Origin: Mesorhizobium sp. M4B.F.Ca.ET.203.01.1.1
GTDB taxonomy: Bacteria; Pseudomonadota; Alphaproteobacteria; Rhizobiales; Rhizobiaceae
Reading direction: 5' to 3'
NCBI RefSeq assembly: GCF_004791025.1
Contig: NZ_SRUO01000003.1
Span: 496,001-560,000, forward strand
Length of the DNA stretch: 64,000 nucleotides
Shown: one piece after another, positions 53,204 to 62,757 of the stretch
Layout: every line of letters begins with the position of its first letter
How positions within the stretch are numbered: the first letter of the stretch is position 1
The notes under the pieces: generated by a model
Seen by the model: only the letters and a program-made list of their open reading frames with translations
Told to the model about the DNA's origin: nothing
The model's database searches: none
Made by a program: the position numbers and the translations under genes

Positions 53204-54589
53204 TCACACCTTGAGCAAAAGGTGGTCGCGTTCCCAGGACGTCACCACGCTCTGGAACAGGTCGAGCTCGACGCTCTTGACGCGCAGATAGGTCTGGAAG
53301 AAATCCTCGCCGAGCAGCGCCCGCACCGGCGCGCAGGCGGTGAAACGGTCGAGCGCCTCCTCCATGGTCTTCGGCAGCGTGCTCTTGATCTTGTAGGCAT
53401 TGCCCGACGCTTCCGCCGAGCGCGCGATCTTCTCCTCCACGCCGAGATAGCCCGCGAGCAGCGAGCCGGCGATCGCCAGATAGGGATTGGCATCGGCCCC
53501 CGGCAGCCGGTTCTCCACCCGCCGCGCGGCGCGGCCGCCCGCCGGCACGCGCAGGCCGCAGGAGCGGTTGTCGTGCGACCATTCGATATTGGCCGGCGCG
53601 CTGTGGTTCGGACGAATGCGCCGGTACGAATTCACGTTCGGCGCAAACAGCGGCATGATTTCCGGAACATATCTCTGCAAGCCGCCGATGAAGTGGCCGA
53701 ACATCGCGGTGTCGGCATCGTCGCCGCCGGCAAACAGCGTGTTGCCAGCCTCGTCGACAATGGACATGTGCAGATGCATCGAGGAGCCGGCCTGCGCCGC
53801 GATCGGCTTGGCCATGAAGGTGGCGTGCATGCCGCTCGCCTGAGCCGCCTGCCTGGTCAGGCGCTTGAACAACAGCACCTTGTCGGCCAGCGCCAGCGCA
53901 TCGCCATGCAGGAAGTTGATTTCCAGTTGCGCCGTGCCCGACTCATGGATCAGCGTATCGAGCGGCAGCTCCGCGGCCGCCGCATGCGCGTAGATGCGCT
54001 GGATCACCGGCTCGAACTCCTCCAGCGCCGCCATGTCGTAGGGATGCTGCACGCTTTCGGCGCGGCCGTTGCGCCCGGCCGGGGCGGTCAGCGGCTGGTC
54101 CGGATCGGGATTTGGCGCGGTGAGATAGAATTCGAGCTCCGGCGCCACCACCGCCCGCCAGCCGCGCTGGCGATAGAGATCGAGCACCGCCCGCAGGACG
54201 TGACGCGGCGAGGCCATCCACGGGCGGTCGTCCATGTGGAAGGCATCGGCAAAGACATAGGCCTTGCCAGGCCCGCCGCCGGGCGCCAGGCAAAGTGTCG
54301 AGACATCCGGCACCATGCGCATGTCCGGGTCCGAATAGGCGAAGCCTTCGTCGATCGAGCCGGAATAGCGGCCGTCAATGCTGACCAGGAAGGCGCTGCT
54401 CGGCAGATAGAGCGCGCGGTCTTCCAGCGCCTTCAGGAATTTCGCCGCCGGCAGCGCCTTGCCGCGCAGCACGCCGTTCATGTCGGGCACCAGGCATTCG
54501 ACTTCGCTGATCGCGTGCGCGGCCAGCCAGCTTTTCGGATCGTTGGCGCCGCTCGTCGGCGGCAGGGTCGTCAGGTGGTTTTCAGGCAT
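53204..54589 (-). CDS. Glutamine-synthetase-family amine ligase (PuuA-like)
   Basis: 461 residues. Glutamine-synthetase fold with EFYLTAPNPDPD, FMAKPIAAQAGSSMHLHMS, the substrate-site SYRRIRPNHSAP and metal motif NRLPGADANPYLAIA. This subgroup gamma-glutamylates amines such as putrescine, spermidine or ethanolamine. It lies between the UGT-type glycosyltransferase (4 bp) and the FAD oxidoreductase (2 bp), a tight operon. The substrate is inferred from the paired ABC importer and oxidase. Confidence 0.87.
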   Translation of the reverse strand: MPENHLTTLPPTSGANDPKSWLAAHAISEVECLVPDMNGVLRGKALPAAKFLKALEDRALYLPSSAFLVSIDGRYSGSIDEGFAYSDPDMRMVPDVSTLCLAPGGGPGKAYVFADAFHMDDRPWMASPRHVLRAVLDLYRQRGWRAVVAPELEFYLTAPNPDPDQPLTAPAGRNGRAESVQHPYDMAALEEFEPVIQRIYAHAAAAELPLDTLIHESGTAQLEINFLHGDALALADKVLLFKRLTRQAAQASGMHATFMAKPIAAQAGSSMHLHMSIVDEAGNTLFAGGDDADTAMFGHFIGGLQRYVPEIMPLFAPNVNSYRRIRPNHSAPANIEWSHDNRSCGLRVPAGGRAARRVENRLPGADANPYLAIAGSLLAGYLGVEEKIARSAEASGNAYKIKSTLPKTMEEALDRFTACAPVRALLGEDFFQTYLRVKSVELDLFQSVVTSWERDHLLLKV

Positions 54590-54593
54590 TTGG

Positions 54594-55877
54594 TCATGTC
54601 CGTATCAAAGAGAGGATCGCTTCGGCGGCCACATCCGTTCCGGGCTTCAGCGCCATCTGCGCTGCACTGTCCTTCAGGCGGGCGCGCATCGCATCGTCGG
54701 CCAGCAGGCCGAGGATCGCTCGCTCCAGTACTCCTTCGGTCCAGCCATCGCGGCCGATATGGTTGCCGACGCCGGTCTCCTCGGCGCGCCGCGCATTGTC
54801 GTGTCCGTCCCAGCAATAGGGCATGATCAGCGACGGCACGCCGAAGCGAAGCGCCTCGCAGAAACTATTGTTGCCGCCGTGATGGATGAAGAGGTCCGAT
54901 TTCGCCACCACCGAGGGCTGTGGGAACCAGGCGCCGAGATAGACATTGTCGGGCACCGCGCGATAGGCATCGCGCAGGCCGCCGACATTGACGATGAAGC
55001 GTGCCGGCAGCCGGTCGAAGACGGCAAGCATGCGCTGGATCAGCCCGACATCCATGGCGCCCAGGCTGCCGAAGCTGAGATAGACCAGCGGCCCGCCGTT
55101 GCGCGGAAAGACCGGCACCTCGAACGGCCCCTCGGAGCGGACGCAGCCCTCGAGATAGGTGAAGCGCGCGGGGTCGAGCGGCTCGGCGCGTTCGCGGCGC
55201 ACGATGGCCGGCGTCAGCAGCAGGTTGAGATCGGGCGATGCCTCCAGGAACAGGCCCCTCGGCAGCGGCGCGAGGCCTGAATCGGCGCGCAGCCGGTTGA
55301 ACCGTTCATGCGCCGGGGCGACCGCCGCGAGATAGCGCGCCTCGAAGGCGGCGCGCCCGGGGTCGTCGGCCGCAAGGCCGGAAAGATAGGGCGGCACCTC
55401 GGCGTCGGGCAATTCCGTCTCGGCGCAGGAGACGACGCGCACCCACGGGCAGCTTGCGCCGGCGATCGCCGGAAACATGATGACATTGTCGAGCACGACG
55501 GCGTCGGGCTTCAGCCGCGCCAGCAATTGCCTGAGCGGCGCCTCGGCCTGGGCCGCCGTGTCGACGATCGCCTGCCATGTCGGCGCGACATAGGTTTCGA
55601 GCTGGTCGACCGGGCTCAGCCGGAAATGCGGCAGGTGTCGGCGCACGAAAGCCTGCCAGTAGCTCTGCCGCTCGCTGTCGCTCAGCGGGTCGTTGGTCGG
55701 CAGCTGGTATTCCTGAAAGCCGTAATCGGCAAAGACGCCGGAGAAGCCGGCATGGCAGATGAAGACCGGCCGGGCGCCCCTGGCTCGCAAGGCCTGCGCG
55801 ATGCCGACGCAATTGAGCGCCGCGCCGAAGCTCGCTTCGGGAAACAGCGCTATGGTCGGGCTGGCTTTGCGCGTCAC
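54594..55877 (-). CDS. GT1-family (UGT/MGT-type) glycosyltransferase, copy 1
   Basis: 427 residues from a GTG start with GAGGA upstream. N-terminal acceptor domain (FPEASFGAALNCVGIAQAL) and C-terminal nucleotide-sugar domain with LVYLSFGSLGAMD and the donor motif IHHGGNNSFCEAL followed by PYCWDGHDNA. The usual D-Q at the end of the motif is D-N-A in form. A clear paralogue lies at 61122. It is co-transcribed with PuuA/PuuB-like genes, an unusual setting. The acceptor could be the amine or an intermediate. Confidence 0.85.
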   Translation of the reverse strand: MTRKASPTIALFPEASFGAALNCVGIAQALRARGARPVFICHAGFSGVFADYGFQEYQLPTNDPLSDSERQSYWQAFVRRHLPHFRLSPVDQLETYVAPTWQAIVDTAAQAEAPLRQLLARLKPDAVVLDNVIMFPAIAGASCPWVRVVSCAETELPDAEVPPYLSGLAADDPGRAAFEARYLAAVAPAHERFNRLRADSGLAPLPRGLFLEASPDLNLLLTPAIVRRERAEPLDPARFTYLEGCVRSEGPFEVPVFPRNGGPLVYLSFGSLGAMDVGLIQRMLAVFDRLPARFIVNVGGLRDAYRAVPDNVYLGAWFPQPSVVAKSDLFIHHGGNNSFCEALRFGVPSLIMPYCWDGHDNARRAEETGVGNHIGRDGWTEGVLERAILGLLADDAMRARLKDSAAQMALKPGTDVAAEAILSLIRT

Positions 55878-55889
55878 GATGGTCCTCGG

Positions 55890-56828
55890 TCAATCCGGCC
55901 GGCTGATCATGCCGAACAGCGCCGGCGCGCCGCGGCTCGCCGCCCGTGGCCGCTGGCTGCGCGACAGCCTGAGATGCACACGCAACAGATCGGCGGCAAC
56001 CTCATACTGCCAGCTTTCCAGATGGTCGAGTATGGTGAGGTGCTCGCGCAGCGACTGCTTGAGCCGGAACACGTTGACGCCCGCATAGATGCCGGGCAGC
56101 CGGCGTAACCGGAGATGATCGGACAGCGCGTCGGTGATGAACCGGTTGGCCGAGCCGTCGGCGATCATGCCGTGGAACTCGATGTCCAGCCGTTGGAATT
56201 CCCTGGTGTCGAAGGCCGCATCGGGCTGCGCCATCAGCGCCTCCATGCCCTGCCGAAGCGCCGCCGCCCGCGCGCCGTCGAGGCTGAAGCCCGGCGTCAA
56301 TATGGCGGCGGGTTCCAGCAGCAGCCGGAAGTCGTAGCTCTCGCCCTGCGCCTCGGGATCGTCGGGCGCCCGGCGAAACAGCCAGGACTGGCCCGGCGCG
56401 CGGTCGACGAGATTCTCTTCAGTCAGTCTCTGAAGCGCTTTTAGTACCGTCTTGCGTTCCGCATCGTAGCGCCGCATCAGCCCGCTGACGGTTACCGTCT
56501 GGTCCAGCCGCCGCGCCGAGCGGTCGCGCAGGATCGCCTCGGCCAGTTCGTCTTCCTCCGCATTCGGCAATTCGGTGGCGACAGCCCTTTGCGCCGCGAG
56601 GTCGATGGCGAGGCGGTAGCCTGTGGCTGCTTCCCAGCGCACCACGCCCTGTTCGGTGAGCAGGCGCAGCGCCGCCCGCACCGGAGTCCGCGAAACGCTG
56701 CAGAGCGAGGCGATCTGTTGCTCGGGAAGGTGGGCGCCGGGCGCGAAGCCGCGCTGCCTGGCAACGTCCAGGATGCGCTGCGCGAGATCGAGATGGTTGG
56801 TGCGAGGTCGCCTGGCTGCCGCTTGCAT
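55890..56828 (-). CDS. GntR-type regulator with a second winged-helix-like segment
   Basis: 312 residues. N-terminal GntR winged helix (LPEQQIASLCSVSRTPVRAAL), then a second winged-helix-like segment (VSGLMRRYDAERKTVLKALQRLTEENL), then an FCD-like helical effector region (FQRLDIEFHGMIAD, REHLTILDHLESWQ). It is first in the minus operon and divergent from the importer operon, so it probably controls both. The arrangement of two DNA-binding-like segments is not typical. Confidence 0.82.
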   Translation of the reverse strand: MQAAARRPRTNHLDLAQRILDVARQRGFAPGAHLPEQQIASLCSVSRTPVRAALRLLTEQGVVRWEAATGYRLAIDLAAQRAVATELPNAEEDELAEAILRDRSARRLDQTVTVSGLMRRYDAERKTVLKALQRLTEENLVDRAPGQSWLFRRAPDDPEAQGESYDFRLLLEPAAILTPGFSLDGARAAALRQGMEALMAQPDAAFDTREFQRLDIEFHGMIADGSANRFITDALSDHLRLRRLPGIYAGVNVFRLKQSLREHLTILDHLESWQYEVAADLLRVHLRLSRSQRPRAASRGAPALFGMISRPD

Positions 56829-56922
56829 GACTTGTTCTCGTGGATCGGTGCGACCCCGGTTTGGCCGATCGTCCCCGCCGAGGCAATCGGCCAGACTCCG
56901 GAGCCGCCTGCCAAATTATGGA

Positions 56923-56949
56923 TTGACGTACTTTTTTCTGCAATAGTAC
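56923..56949 (+). promoter_or_regulatory. Promoter/operator of the amine-importer operon
   Basis: TTGACG (56923-56928) as a -35 candidate, followed by a GTACT / AGTAC inverted repeat (56928-56932 and 56945-56949) overlapping the expected spacer and -10 zone. It lies in the 228-bp divergent gap 56829-57056 between the GntR gene and the binding-protein gene. It may be the GntR operator; nothing else was recognised in the gap. Confidence 0.4.
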
Positions 56950-57056
56950 TGTCACTGCAATCGGCAACAAAAGACCGGGGAACAGGATCGAGCCGCGGCG
57001 GGAACCGCGAATGCCGGTCCGCCAACGAATTTGACCAACCGGAATGGGAGACTGTC

Positions 57057-58118
57057 ATGACCACCGCCCTGCGGCATCGTTCGTTCAGAACGTCTTCAAT
57101 CGCGCTCGGCTTCGCTCTGGCGCTTTCGGCGCCGGCGGCCGCCGCCGACCTCGTCATCTCCAACTGGGACGGCTACATGGCGCCCGACGCCATGGCCGCC
57201 TTCAAGAGCGCGACCGGTGTTGCCGGCGAGGTCGTGGTCCACGCCACCAATGAGGAGATCATGGGCAAGCTCGTTGCCTCCGGCGGCAAGGGCTATGACG
57301 TGGTCTTCGTCTCCTCGCCCTTCGCCGAGGTGCTGAACAAGCTCGGCCTGACCGAGCCGATCGACCATGCCCAGGTCCCCAACCTCGCCAATCTCTATCC
57401 AGAAGCGACCAAGCTGCCGCACGATGTCGGCAACGCCTTCTCGGTGCCCTACACCTGGGGCACGACCGGCCTCTGCTATCGTTCGGACCTGGTCAAGGCC
57501 GCGCCGACCAGCTGGAGCGACCTGCTGGCGCCTTCCGACGACCTCAAGGGCAAGACCACCATGCTGGCGACCGACCGCTGGCTGCTCGCCGCCGGCCAGC
57601 TCGACAAGGGTTTCTCCGTCAACGAGACCGATCCGGCCAAGATGGCCGAGGTCAAGGACCTGCTGATCTCGGCCAAGAAGACCCTGCTCGCCTATGACGA
57701 CACCACCTTCTATTCGAAGCTGGTGTCCGGCGAGGCGCTGCTGGTGCAGGCCTGGGACGGCTGGTGCAACTACGGCATCGCCGAGAAACCCGAGATCAAA
57801 TACGTCATCCCGAAGGAAGGCTCGGACCTCTGGGTCGACACGATGGTGGTGATGAAGGCTTCCGAGCACAAGGACGCCGCCTTCAAGTTCATCAACTTCA
57901 TGCTCGACGCCAAGAACCACGCATGGGCGGCCCAGAACATCGACTACAAGGTGCCGAACAAGCCGGCGATGGAGAGCCTGCCGGCCGACTTCCTGGCCAA
58001 ATTCCCCAACATGGCGATGCCGGTGGCCGACCTCGTCAAGTTCGAGCAGTTGCGCGACGTCGGTGACGCCCAGCGCGACTATTCCAAGATCGTCAGCGAG
58101 ATCAAGGCCGCGCAGTAG
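57057..58118 (+). CDS. Spermidine/putrescine-type ABC transporter binding protein (PotD-like)
   Basis: 353 residues with a signal peptide of about 30 residues (ending APAAA|ADL). The polyamine-binding family opening LVISNWDGYMAPDAMAAFK and the ligand-pocket segment VPYTWGTTGLCYRSD are clear. GGGAG lies six bases before the ATG. It starts the importer operon with two permeases and one ATPase. Family members bind polyamines, but some bind other amines or opines; the neighbours fit an amine. Confidence 0.9.
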   Translation: MTTALRHRSFRTSSIALGFALALSAPAAAADLVISNWDGYMAPDAMAAFKSATGVAGEVVVHATNEEIMGKLVASGGKGYDVVFVSSPFAEVLNKLGLTEPIDHAQVPNLANLYPEATKLPHDVGNAFSVPYTWGTTGLCYRSDLVKAAPTSWSDLLAPSDDLKGKTTMLATDRWLLAAGQLDKGFSVNETDPAKMAEVKDLLISAKKTLLAYDDTTFYSKLVSGEALLVQAWDGWCNYGIAEKPEIKYVIPKEGSDLWVDTMVVMKASEHKDAAFKFINFMLDAKNHAWAAQNIDYKVPNKPAMESLPADFLAKFPNMAMPVADLVKFEQLRDVGDAQRDYSKIVSEIKAAQ

Positions 58119-58138
58119 GCGCTTGCAGCCCAGAGACA

Positions 58139-59062
58139 ATGGCCGATGGCGGGCTGTCGCCGTCGGCCGCTGAGCGGTATCGAAAATTGTCCCAGACCAG
58201 ACTTCGCTCCAACCTGCTGATGGCGCCGGCTTTGGCCTGGCTGACCGCGCTCATGGTGGTGCCATGCGCGCTGGTGCTGGCGCTCGCCTTCTTCCGGCGC
58301 GGCATCTATGGCGGCATCGAATACACTTTCACGCTGGAGAATTTCAGCCAGGTCCTCGACCCGCTCTATGCCGGCATCTTCCTCAATTCGGCGCGCATCG
58401 CCGGCACCGCAACGCTGATCGCGGTCATCATCGGCTACGCCGCTGCCTATGCGATATCAGCAGCGCCCCGCCGGCTGCAGCCGGTCTTCCTGTTCTTCGC
58501 CGTGCTGCCGTTCTGGTCGAACTATCTGATCCGCACCTATGCCTGGATCGTGCTGCTCAACCGCGAAGGCCTCGTCACCCAGTTGCTGCGCTGGATCGGC
58601 TACACCGGCGAGCCGCCGTCGATGCTCTACACCGAGGGCGCCGTCATCGCCGGCCTGGTCTACAACTACCTGCCCTTCGTCATCCTCGCCTGCTACGCGC
58701 CGCTGTCGCGCCTCAACCCGGAGCTGGCGGAGGCCTCGCGCGACCTCGGCGCTTCGGCGCTGACCACCTTTCGCCGCGTCATCCTGCCCCTGACGGTGCC
58801 GGGCATCGCCGCCGGCGCGGTCTTCGTCTTCGTGCTGTCGATCGGCAATTTCGTCACCCCCGCTCTGCTCGGCGGCGGCCGCTTCCAGATGATCGGCAAC
58901 CTGGTCTACGACCAGTTCCTGACCGCAAATGACTGGCCGTTCGGCGCCGCTCTCGCAATGGCGCTGATCGCCATCATGCTCGCGGTGCTGATGGCGCAGG
59001 CTTTGCTTGCCGACCGCGCCGCCGGCCGAACCAGGGAAGCCGAGGGAGGCGCCGATGGCTGA
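58139..59062 (+). CDS. Spermidine/putrescine-type ABC transporter permease (PotB-like)
   Basis: 307 residues, six membrane segments, EAA loop ELAEASRDLGASALTTFRRV and the family motif PFWSNYLIRTYAW. It starts 20 bp after the binding-protein stop. A repeat element separates it from the next permease gene. Confidence 0.9.
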   Translation: MADGGLSPSAAERYRKLSQTRLRSNLLMAPALAWLTALMVVPCALVLALAFFRRGIYGGIEYTFTLENFSQVLDPLYAGIFLNSARIAGTATLIAVIIGYAAAYAISAAPRRLQPVFLFFAVLPFWSNYLIRTYAWIVLLNREGLVTQLLRWIGYTGEPPSMLYTEGAVIAGLVYNYLPFVILACYAPLSRLNPELAEASRDLGASALTTFRRVILPLTVPGIAAGAVFVFVLSIGNFVTPALLGGGRFQMIGNLVYDQFLTANDWPFGAALAMALIAIMLAVLMAQALLADRAAGRTREAEGGADG

Positions 59063-59080
59063 GCGCTGCCTTGCTTCTGT

Positions 59081-59204
59081 CTCCCCGTTCACGGGGAGAA
59101 GGTGCCCCGAAGGGGCGGATGAGGGGCGGCGCCAGCCTTTGCGACGCTCAGCGCTGCCCCTCATCGGCCTGCCGGCATCTTCTCCTCGTAAACGGGGGGA
59201 AGGA
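59081..59204. repeat. Palindromic repeat (class B) between potB- and potC-like genes
   Basis: Hairpin blocks CTCCCCG / CGGGGAG at the left, GATGAGGGGC / GCCCCTCATC in the middle and TTCTCC...GGGGGGAAGGA at the right. It is the same family as 44176 but with the inner and outer parts in swapped order. Its presence inside an operon should reduce or regulate downstream expression. Confidence 0.75.
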
Positions 59205-59245
59205 GGCTGTCCGGCCACTCGCCTCCTGACCGTCGGAGGGCAGCC

Positions 59246-60037
59246 ATGACGTCATCGCCTGCCCGCCTTCTCGGCCTGCGGACGATCCTCGTCCTCGTCT
59301 TCGCCTTCCTCTACATCCCGATCGCCGTCCTGGTGGCGCTCTCCTTCAATGCGGGCGGACTGCCGACGGCATGGTCCGGGTTTTCGCTGAAATGGTACGC
59401 CTCGCTCGCCGGCAATACGGCGATCCTGCAGGCAGCGCTGAACACCCTGATCGTGGCGCTGGTTTCGACCGCCATCGCCACGCTGCTCGGCACGCTGCTG
59501 GCGATCGGCATCGAGATGCGCCGGCAGTACGGCAAGGGTCTCGAGGCACTGATCTTCGCGCCGATGATCATCCCCGACATCGTGCTCGCCATCGCGCTGC
59601 TGTCGTTCTTCTCCATGCTTGATGTCACCATGGGCCTGCACACCATCATTCTCGCCCATGTCGTCTTCAACCTCGCCTTCGTCTGCTCGGTGGTACGCGC
59701 GCGGCTGAAGAGCTTCGACTGGTCGATCGTCGAGGCCTCCGCCGATCTCGGAGCCTCCGCGCTCACCACCTTCCGGCGGGTGACCTTGCCGGTGATCCTG
59801 CCGGCGGTGGTCGCCGGCGCGCTGCTCGCCTTCACGCTCTCGGTCGACGAGTTCATCATCGCCTTCTTCACCGCCGGGGCCGGGCGCGCCTCGACCACGC
59901 TGCCAATGCAGATCTATTCGATGATCCGCTTCGGCATCACGCCGGAGATCAACGCACTGGCGACCATCGTCATGGCGGTCTCGATCACCGCGCTCACCCT
60001 TTCGCAGCGGCTCAATCGTGGGGTCATCGGCCAATGA
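59246..60037 (+). CDS. Spermidine/putrescine-type ABC transporter permease (PotC-like)
   Basis: 263 residues, six membrane segments, EAA loop IVEASADLGASALTTFRRV and the conserved SVDEFIIAFFTAGAG. It overlaps the ATPase gene by 4 bp. Confidence 0.9.
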   Translation: MTSSPARLLGLRTILVLVFAFLYIPIAVLVALSFNAGGLPTAWSGFSLKWYASLAGNTAILQAALNTLIVALVSTAIATLLGTLLAIGIEMRRQYGKGLEALIFAPMIIPDIVLAIALLSFFSMLDVTMGLHTIILAHVVFNLAFVCSVVRARLKSFDWSIVEASADLGASALTTFRRVTLPVILPAVVAGALLAFTLSVDEFIIAFFTAGAGRASTTLPMQIYSMIRFGITPEINALATIVMAVSITALTLSQRLNRGVIGQ

Positions 60038-61107
60038 GCGAACCGCGCACGCTGCTCCGGATCGATCGCGTGTCGAAGAATTTCGGCCGCGTGAGGGCCG
60101 TCGACGGCATTTCGCTCGACATCCGCGAGAATGAGTTCTTCGCCCTGCTCGGTCCCTCCGGCTGCGGCAAGACAACGCTGCTGCGCATGCTGGCCGGCTT
60201 CGAGACGCCGAGCGACGGCCAGATTCTGCTCGACGGCCGCGACATCGCCCGCACGCCGCCCAACAAGCGGCCGGTCAACCTGATGTTCCAGTCCTATGCG
60301 CTGTTTCCGCATATGAGCGTCAGGGCCAACGTCTCCTACGGCCTCGAAATGGAGCGCCTGCCGGCGGCCGAGATCCGCAGCCGCGTCGACGCCATCCTGG
60401 CGACGACCGAGCTCGTGCCTTTCGCCGACCGCAAGCCGGAGCAATTGTCTGGCGGCCAGAAGCAGCGCGTCGCGCTCGCCCGCGCTCTGGTCAAGCGGCC
60501 GCGCCTGCTGTTGCTCGACGAGCCGCTCGGCGCGCTCGACAAGAAACTGCGCGGCGCCATGCAGCTCGAACTGAAGCGCCTGCAGCACGAGGTCGGCATC
60601 ACCTTTGTCATCGTCACCCACGACCAGGAGGAATCGCTGGTCATGGCCGACCGCATGGCGGTGCTGAAGGATGGCAGGCTGCTGCAATGCGACACGCCGC
60701 ACGCGATCTACGAGCATCCTTCCGACCGCTTCGTCGCCGACTTCATCGGCGTGATGAATTTTGTCCCCGGCCGTGCTGACGCCAACGGCGTCCAGGCGAC
60801 GAATGGCACGAAGATCACCGGTAAGGTTCCGGCGACACTTTCGTCGGGCGCCTCGGCTGTCGCCGCTGTGCGGCCCGAACGCATCCGGCTGTTTCCGTCG
60901 CCCGACACCGCCAACCGCGTTGCCGGCACGGTCGAGGCGCTCGCCTATCAGGGCCTCGACCTGCAGGTGCATGTCCGCACCGCTCTTTCGCAAAAGCCGT
61001 TCCTGGTGCGCGTCACCGCCGATGCCGCCGACCGCCGGCCGGTTGCCGCCGGCGACCGGATCGAGCTCGGCTGGGACGCCGCCGATGTCAGAATTTTCGC
61101 AGATTGA
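60034..61107 (+). CDS. Spermidine/putrescine-type ABC transporter ATPase (PotA-like)
   Basis: 357 residues. Walker A GPSGCGKTT, signature LSGGQKQRVALARA, Walker B LLLLDEPLGALDK, and a C-terminal TOBE regulatory domain (VRPERIRLFPS). It overlaps the permease gene by ATGA. It is the sole ATPase of the importer. Confidence 0.92.
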   Translation: MSEPRTLLRIDRVSKNFGRVRAVDGISLDIRENEFFALLGPSGCGKTTLLRMLAGFETPSDGQILLDGRDIARTPPNKRPVNLMFQSYALFPHMSVRANVSYGLEMERLPAAEIRSRVDAILATTELVPFADRKPEQLSGGQKQRVALARALVKRPRLLLLDEPLGALDKKLRGAMQLELKRLQHEVGITFVIVTHDQEESLVMADRMAVLKDGRLLQCDTPHAIYEHPSDRFVADFIGVMNFVPGRADANGVQATNGTKITGKVPATLSSGASAVAAVRPERIRLFPSPDTANRVAGTVEALAYQGLDLQVHVRTALSQKPFLVRVTADAADRRPVAAGDRIELGWDAADVRIFAD

Positions 61108-61121
61108 TGGAGATTGAAACC

Positions 61122-62396
61122 ATGGGGCAGAAGACCATCGCGTTTTTCCCGGAAGCGGCCTTTGGACCGGCGCTCAATTCCGTCGGCATCGCCCAGGCGG
61201 TCGAGGCGCGCGGCCACAGGGCGGTGTTCCTGTCCGATCCGGGCTTCGTCGACGTCTACAAGGGCTACGGCTTCGAGGCGCATCCGGTGAACCTCTCCGA
61301 GCCGATGCCGCCGGAGCAGATGGCCAAATTCTGGGAGGACTTCATCAACGGCCACATCCCGAACTTCCGCAAGTCGCCCTACGACCAGGTCGACAACTAC
61401 GTGAAGGATTGCTGGACGGCGATCGTCGACAGCGCCAAATGGGCGCAGAAGGATCTGCCCGGCGTGCTCGACAAGATCAAGCCCGACGTCATATCGGTCG
61501 ACAACGTCATCCTGTTTCCGGCGATCAAACAATACGGCAAGCCCTGGGTGCGGGTCATCTCCTGCTCGGAAAACGAGATCGAGGACGAAGACATCCCGCC
61601 GCATCTTTCCGGCTGCGCCGAGAACGACCATGCCGGCCACAAGCGCTACCGCGACCATTTCAACGCGGTGATCAAGCCGATCCATGACGACTTCAACGCC
61701 TTCCTCGCCGCCAATGGCGAGGCGCCCTACCCGATCGGCCAGTTCTTTGAGGCCTCGCCCTATCTCAACCTGCTGCTCTATCCGCAAGCGGCGAAGTTCA
61801 AACGCCGGCACCCGCTCGACCCGGCGAAATTCCAGTATCTCGAGGGCTGCGTGCGGCAAGAAAAGCCCTACGCAATACCGACCTTCGCCAGGAACAATGA
61901 CGGACCACTGCTCTACGTCTCGTTCGGCAGCCTGGGGGCCGGCGACGTCGACCTCCTGAAGCGCATCATCGCTGCGCTCGGCAAGACGCGCTACCGGGCG
62001 CTGGTCAATGTCGGCGGCTACAAGGACCAATACACCGATGTGCCCGGCAACGTCATCGTCGACGGCTGGTTCCCGCAACCTTCGGTGATCCCGCAGGTCG
62101 ACGCGGTGATCCACCATGGCGGCAACAACTCCTTCACCGAGTGCCTCTATTTCGGCAAGCCGGCGATCATCATGCCCTATGTCTGGGACGGTCACGACAA
62201 TGCCACCCGCGTCGGCGAGATCGGCTGCGGCTTCGGCATCCCGCGCTACGACTGGAGCGATGCCGAGCTGATCGCGAAGATCGAGGCCTGCCTCACCGAT
62301 CCGGCGATCAAGGCCACGCTCGCCAAGGCATCGGCGCAGATGCAGTCGCAGAACGGCCCCGAGAAGGCTGCCGGGCTGCTGGAGCAGTTGCTGTGA
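61122..62396 (+). CDS. GT1-family (UGT/MGT-type) glycosyltransferase, copy 2
   Basis: 424 residues, clearly paralogous to copy 1 along its whole length (shared AFFPEAAFGPALNSVGIAQA-type start, LYVSFGSLGAGD, and IHHGGNNSFTECL followed by PYVWDGHDNA). GGAG precedes the ATG at 61122; an ATG at 61107 overlapping the PotA stop would add five residues. It ends in a GTGA overlap with the first cupin gene. Translational coupling between importer ATPase, glycosyltransferase and cupins suggests that they act on the imported amine. Confidence 0.83.
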   Translation: MGQKTIAFFPEAAFGPALNSVGIAQAVEARGHRAVFLSDPGFVDVYKGYGFEAHPVNLSEPMPPEQMAKFWEDFINGHIPNFRKSPYDQVDNYVKDCWTAIVDSAKWAQKDLPGVLDKIKPDVISVDNVILFPAIKQYGKPWVRVISCSENEIEDEDIPPHLSGCAENDHAGHKRYRDHFNAVIKPIHDDFNAFLAANGEAPYPIGQFFEASPYLNLLLYPQAAKFKRRHPLDPAKFQYLEGCVRQEKPYAIPTFARNNDGPLLYVSFGSLGAGDVDLLKRIIAALGKTRYRALVNVGGYKDQYTDVPGNVIVDGWFPQPSVIPQVDAVIHHGGNNSFTECLYFGKPAIIMPYVWDGHDNATRVGEIGCGFGIPRYDWSDAELIAKIEACLTDPAIKATLAKASAQMQSQNGPEKAAGLLEQLL

Positions 62397-62743
62397 CCTC
62401 CTCCGCCCCGCACCTCCACCAGGCCTCGACCCGCGCCGATCTCGTCGACTGGGGCGCGCAGCCTGACGCGCTCGAAGGCGCTTCGCACTCGACCGGCAGG
62501 CTGGTGCACAAGGGTCCGAACAACCAGCCGGAATCCGGCATCTGGGTCTGCACGCCGGGACGCTGGCGGCTCAAGATCCCGCGCGACGAGCTCTGCCACT
62601 TCGTTTCAGGTCGCGCCACCTACAAATCCGACGACAGCGAGGTGCTAGAGGTGACAGCCGGGACGGTGGTGCTGTTCCCGGCCTGCTGGAGCGGCGAATG
62701 CACCGTGCATGAGACCATGCGCAACGTCTACATGCTGGCCTGA
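62393..62743 (+). CDS. Small cupin (DUF861-like), tandem copy 1
   Basis: 116 residues from a GTG overlapping the glycosyltransferase stop. One cupin barrel with VDWGAQPDALEGASHSTGR, GIWVCTPGRWRLKIPRDELCHFVSGRATY and GTVVLFPACWSGECTVHET. The family includes ureidoglycine aminohydrolase-like and sugar-binding cupins. It is one of three paralogues in a row. Confidence 0.78.
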   Translation: MTSSAPHLHQASTRADLVDWGAQPDALEGASHSTGRLVHKGPNNQPESGIWVCTPGRWRLKIPRDELCHFVSGRATYKSDDSEVLEVTAGTVVLFPACWSGECTVHETMRNVYMLA

Positions 62744-62757
62744 GCGAGGAACTTGAC

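Noticed and set aside
59007-59249. Small plus-strand frame between the permease genes
   Set aside because: It is mostly the translated class B repeat, overlaps the end of the first permease gene, and has no conserved features.
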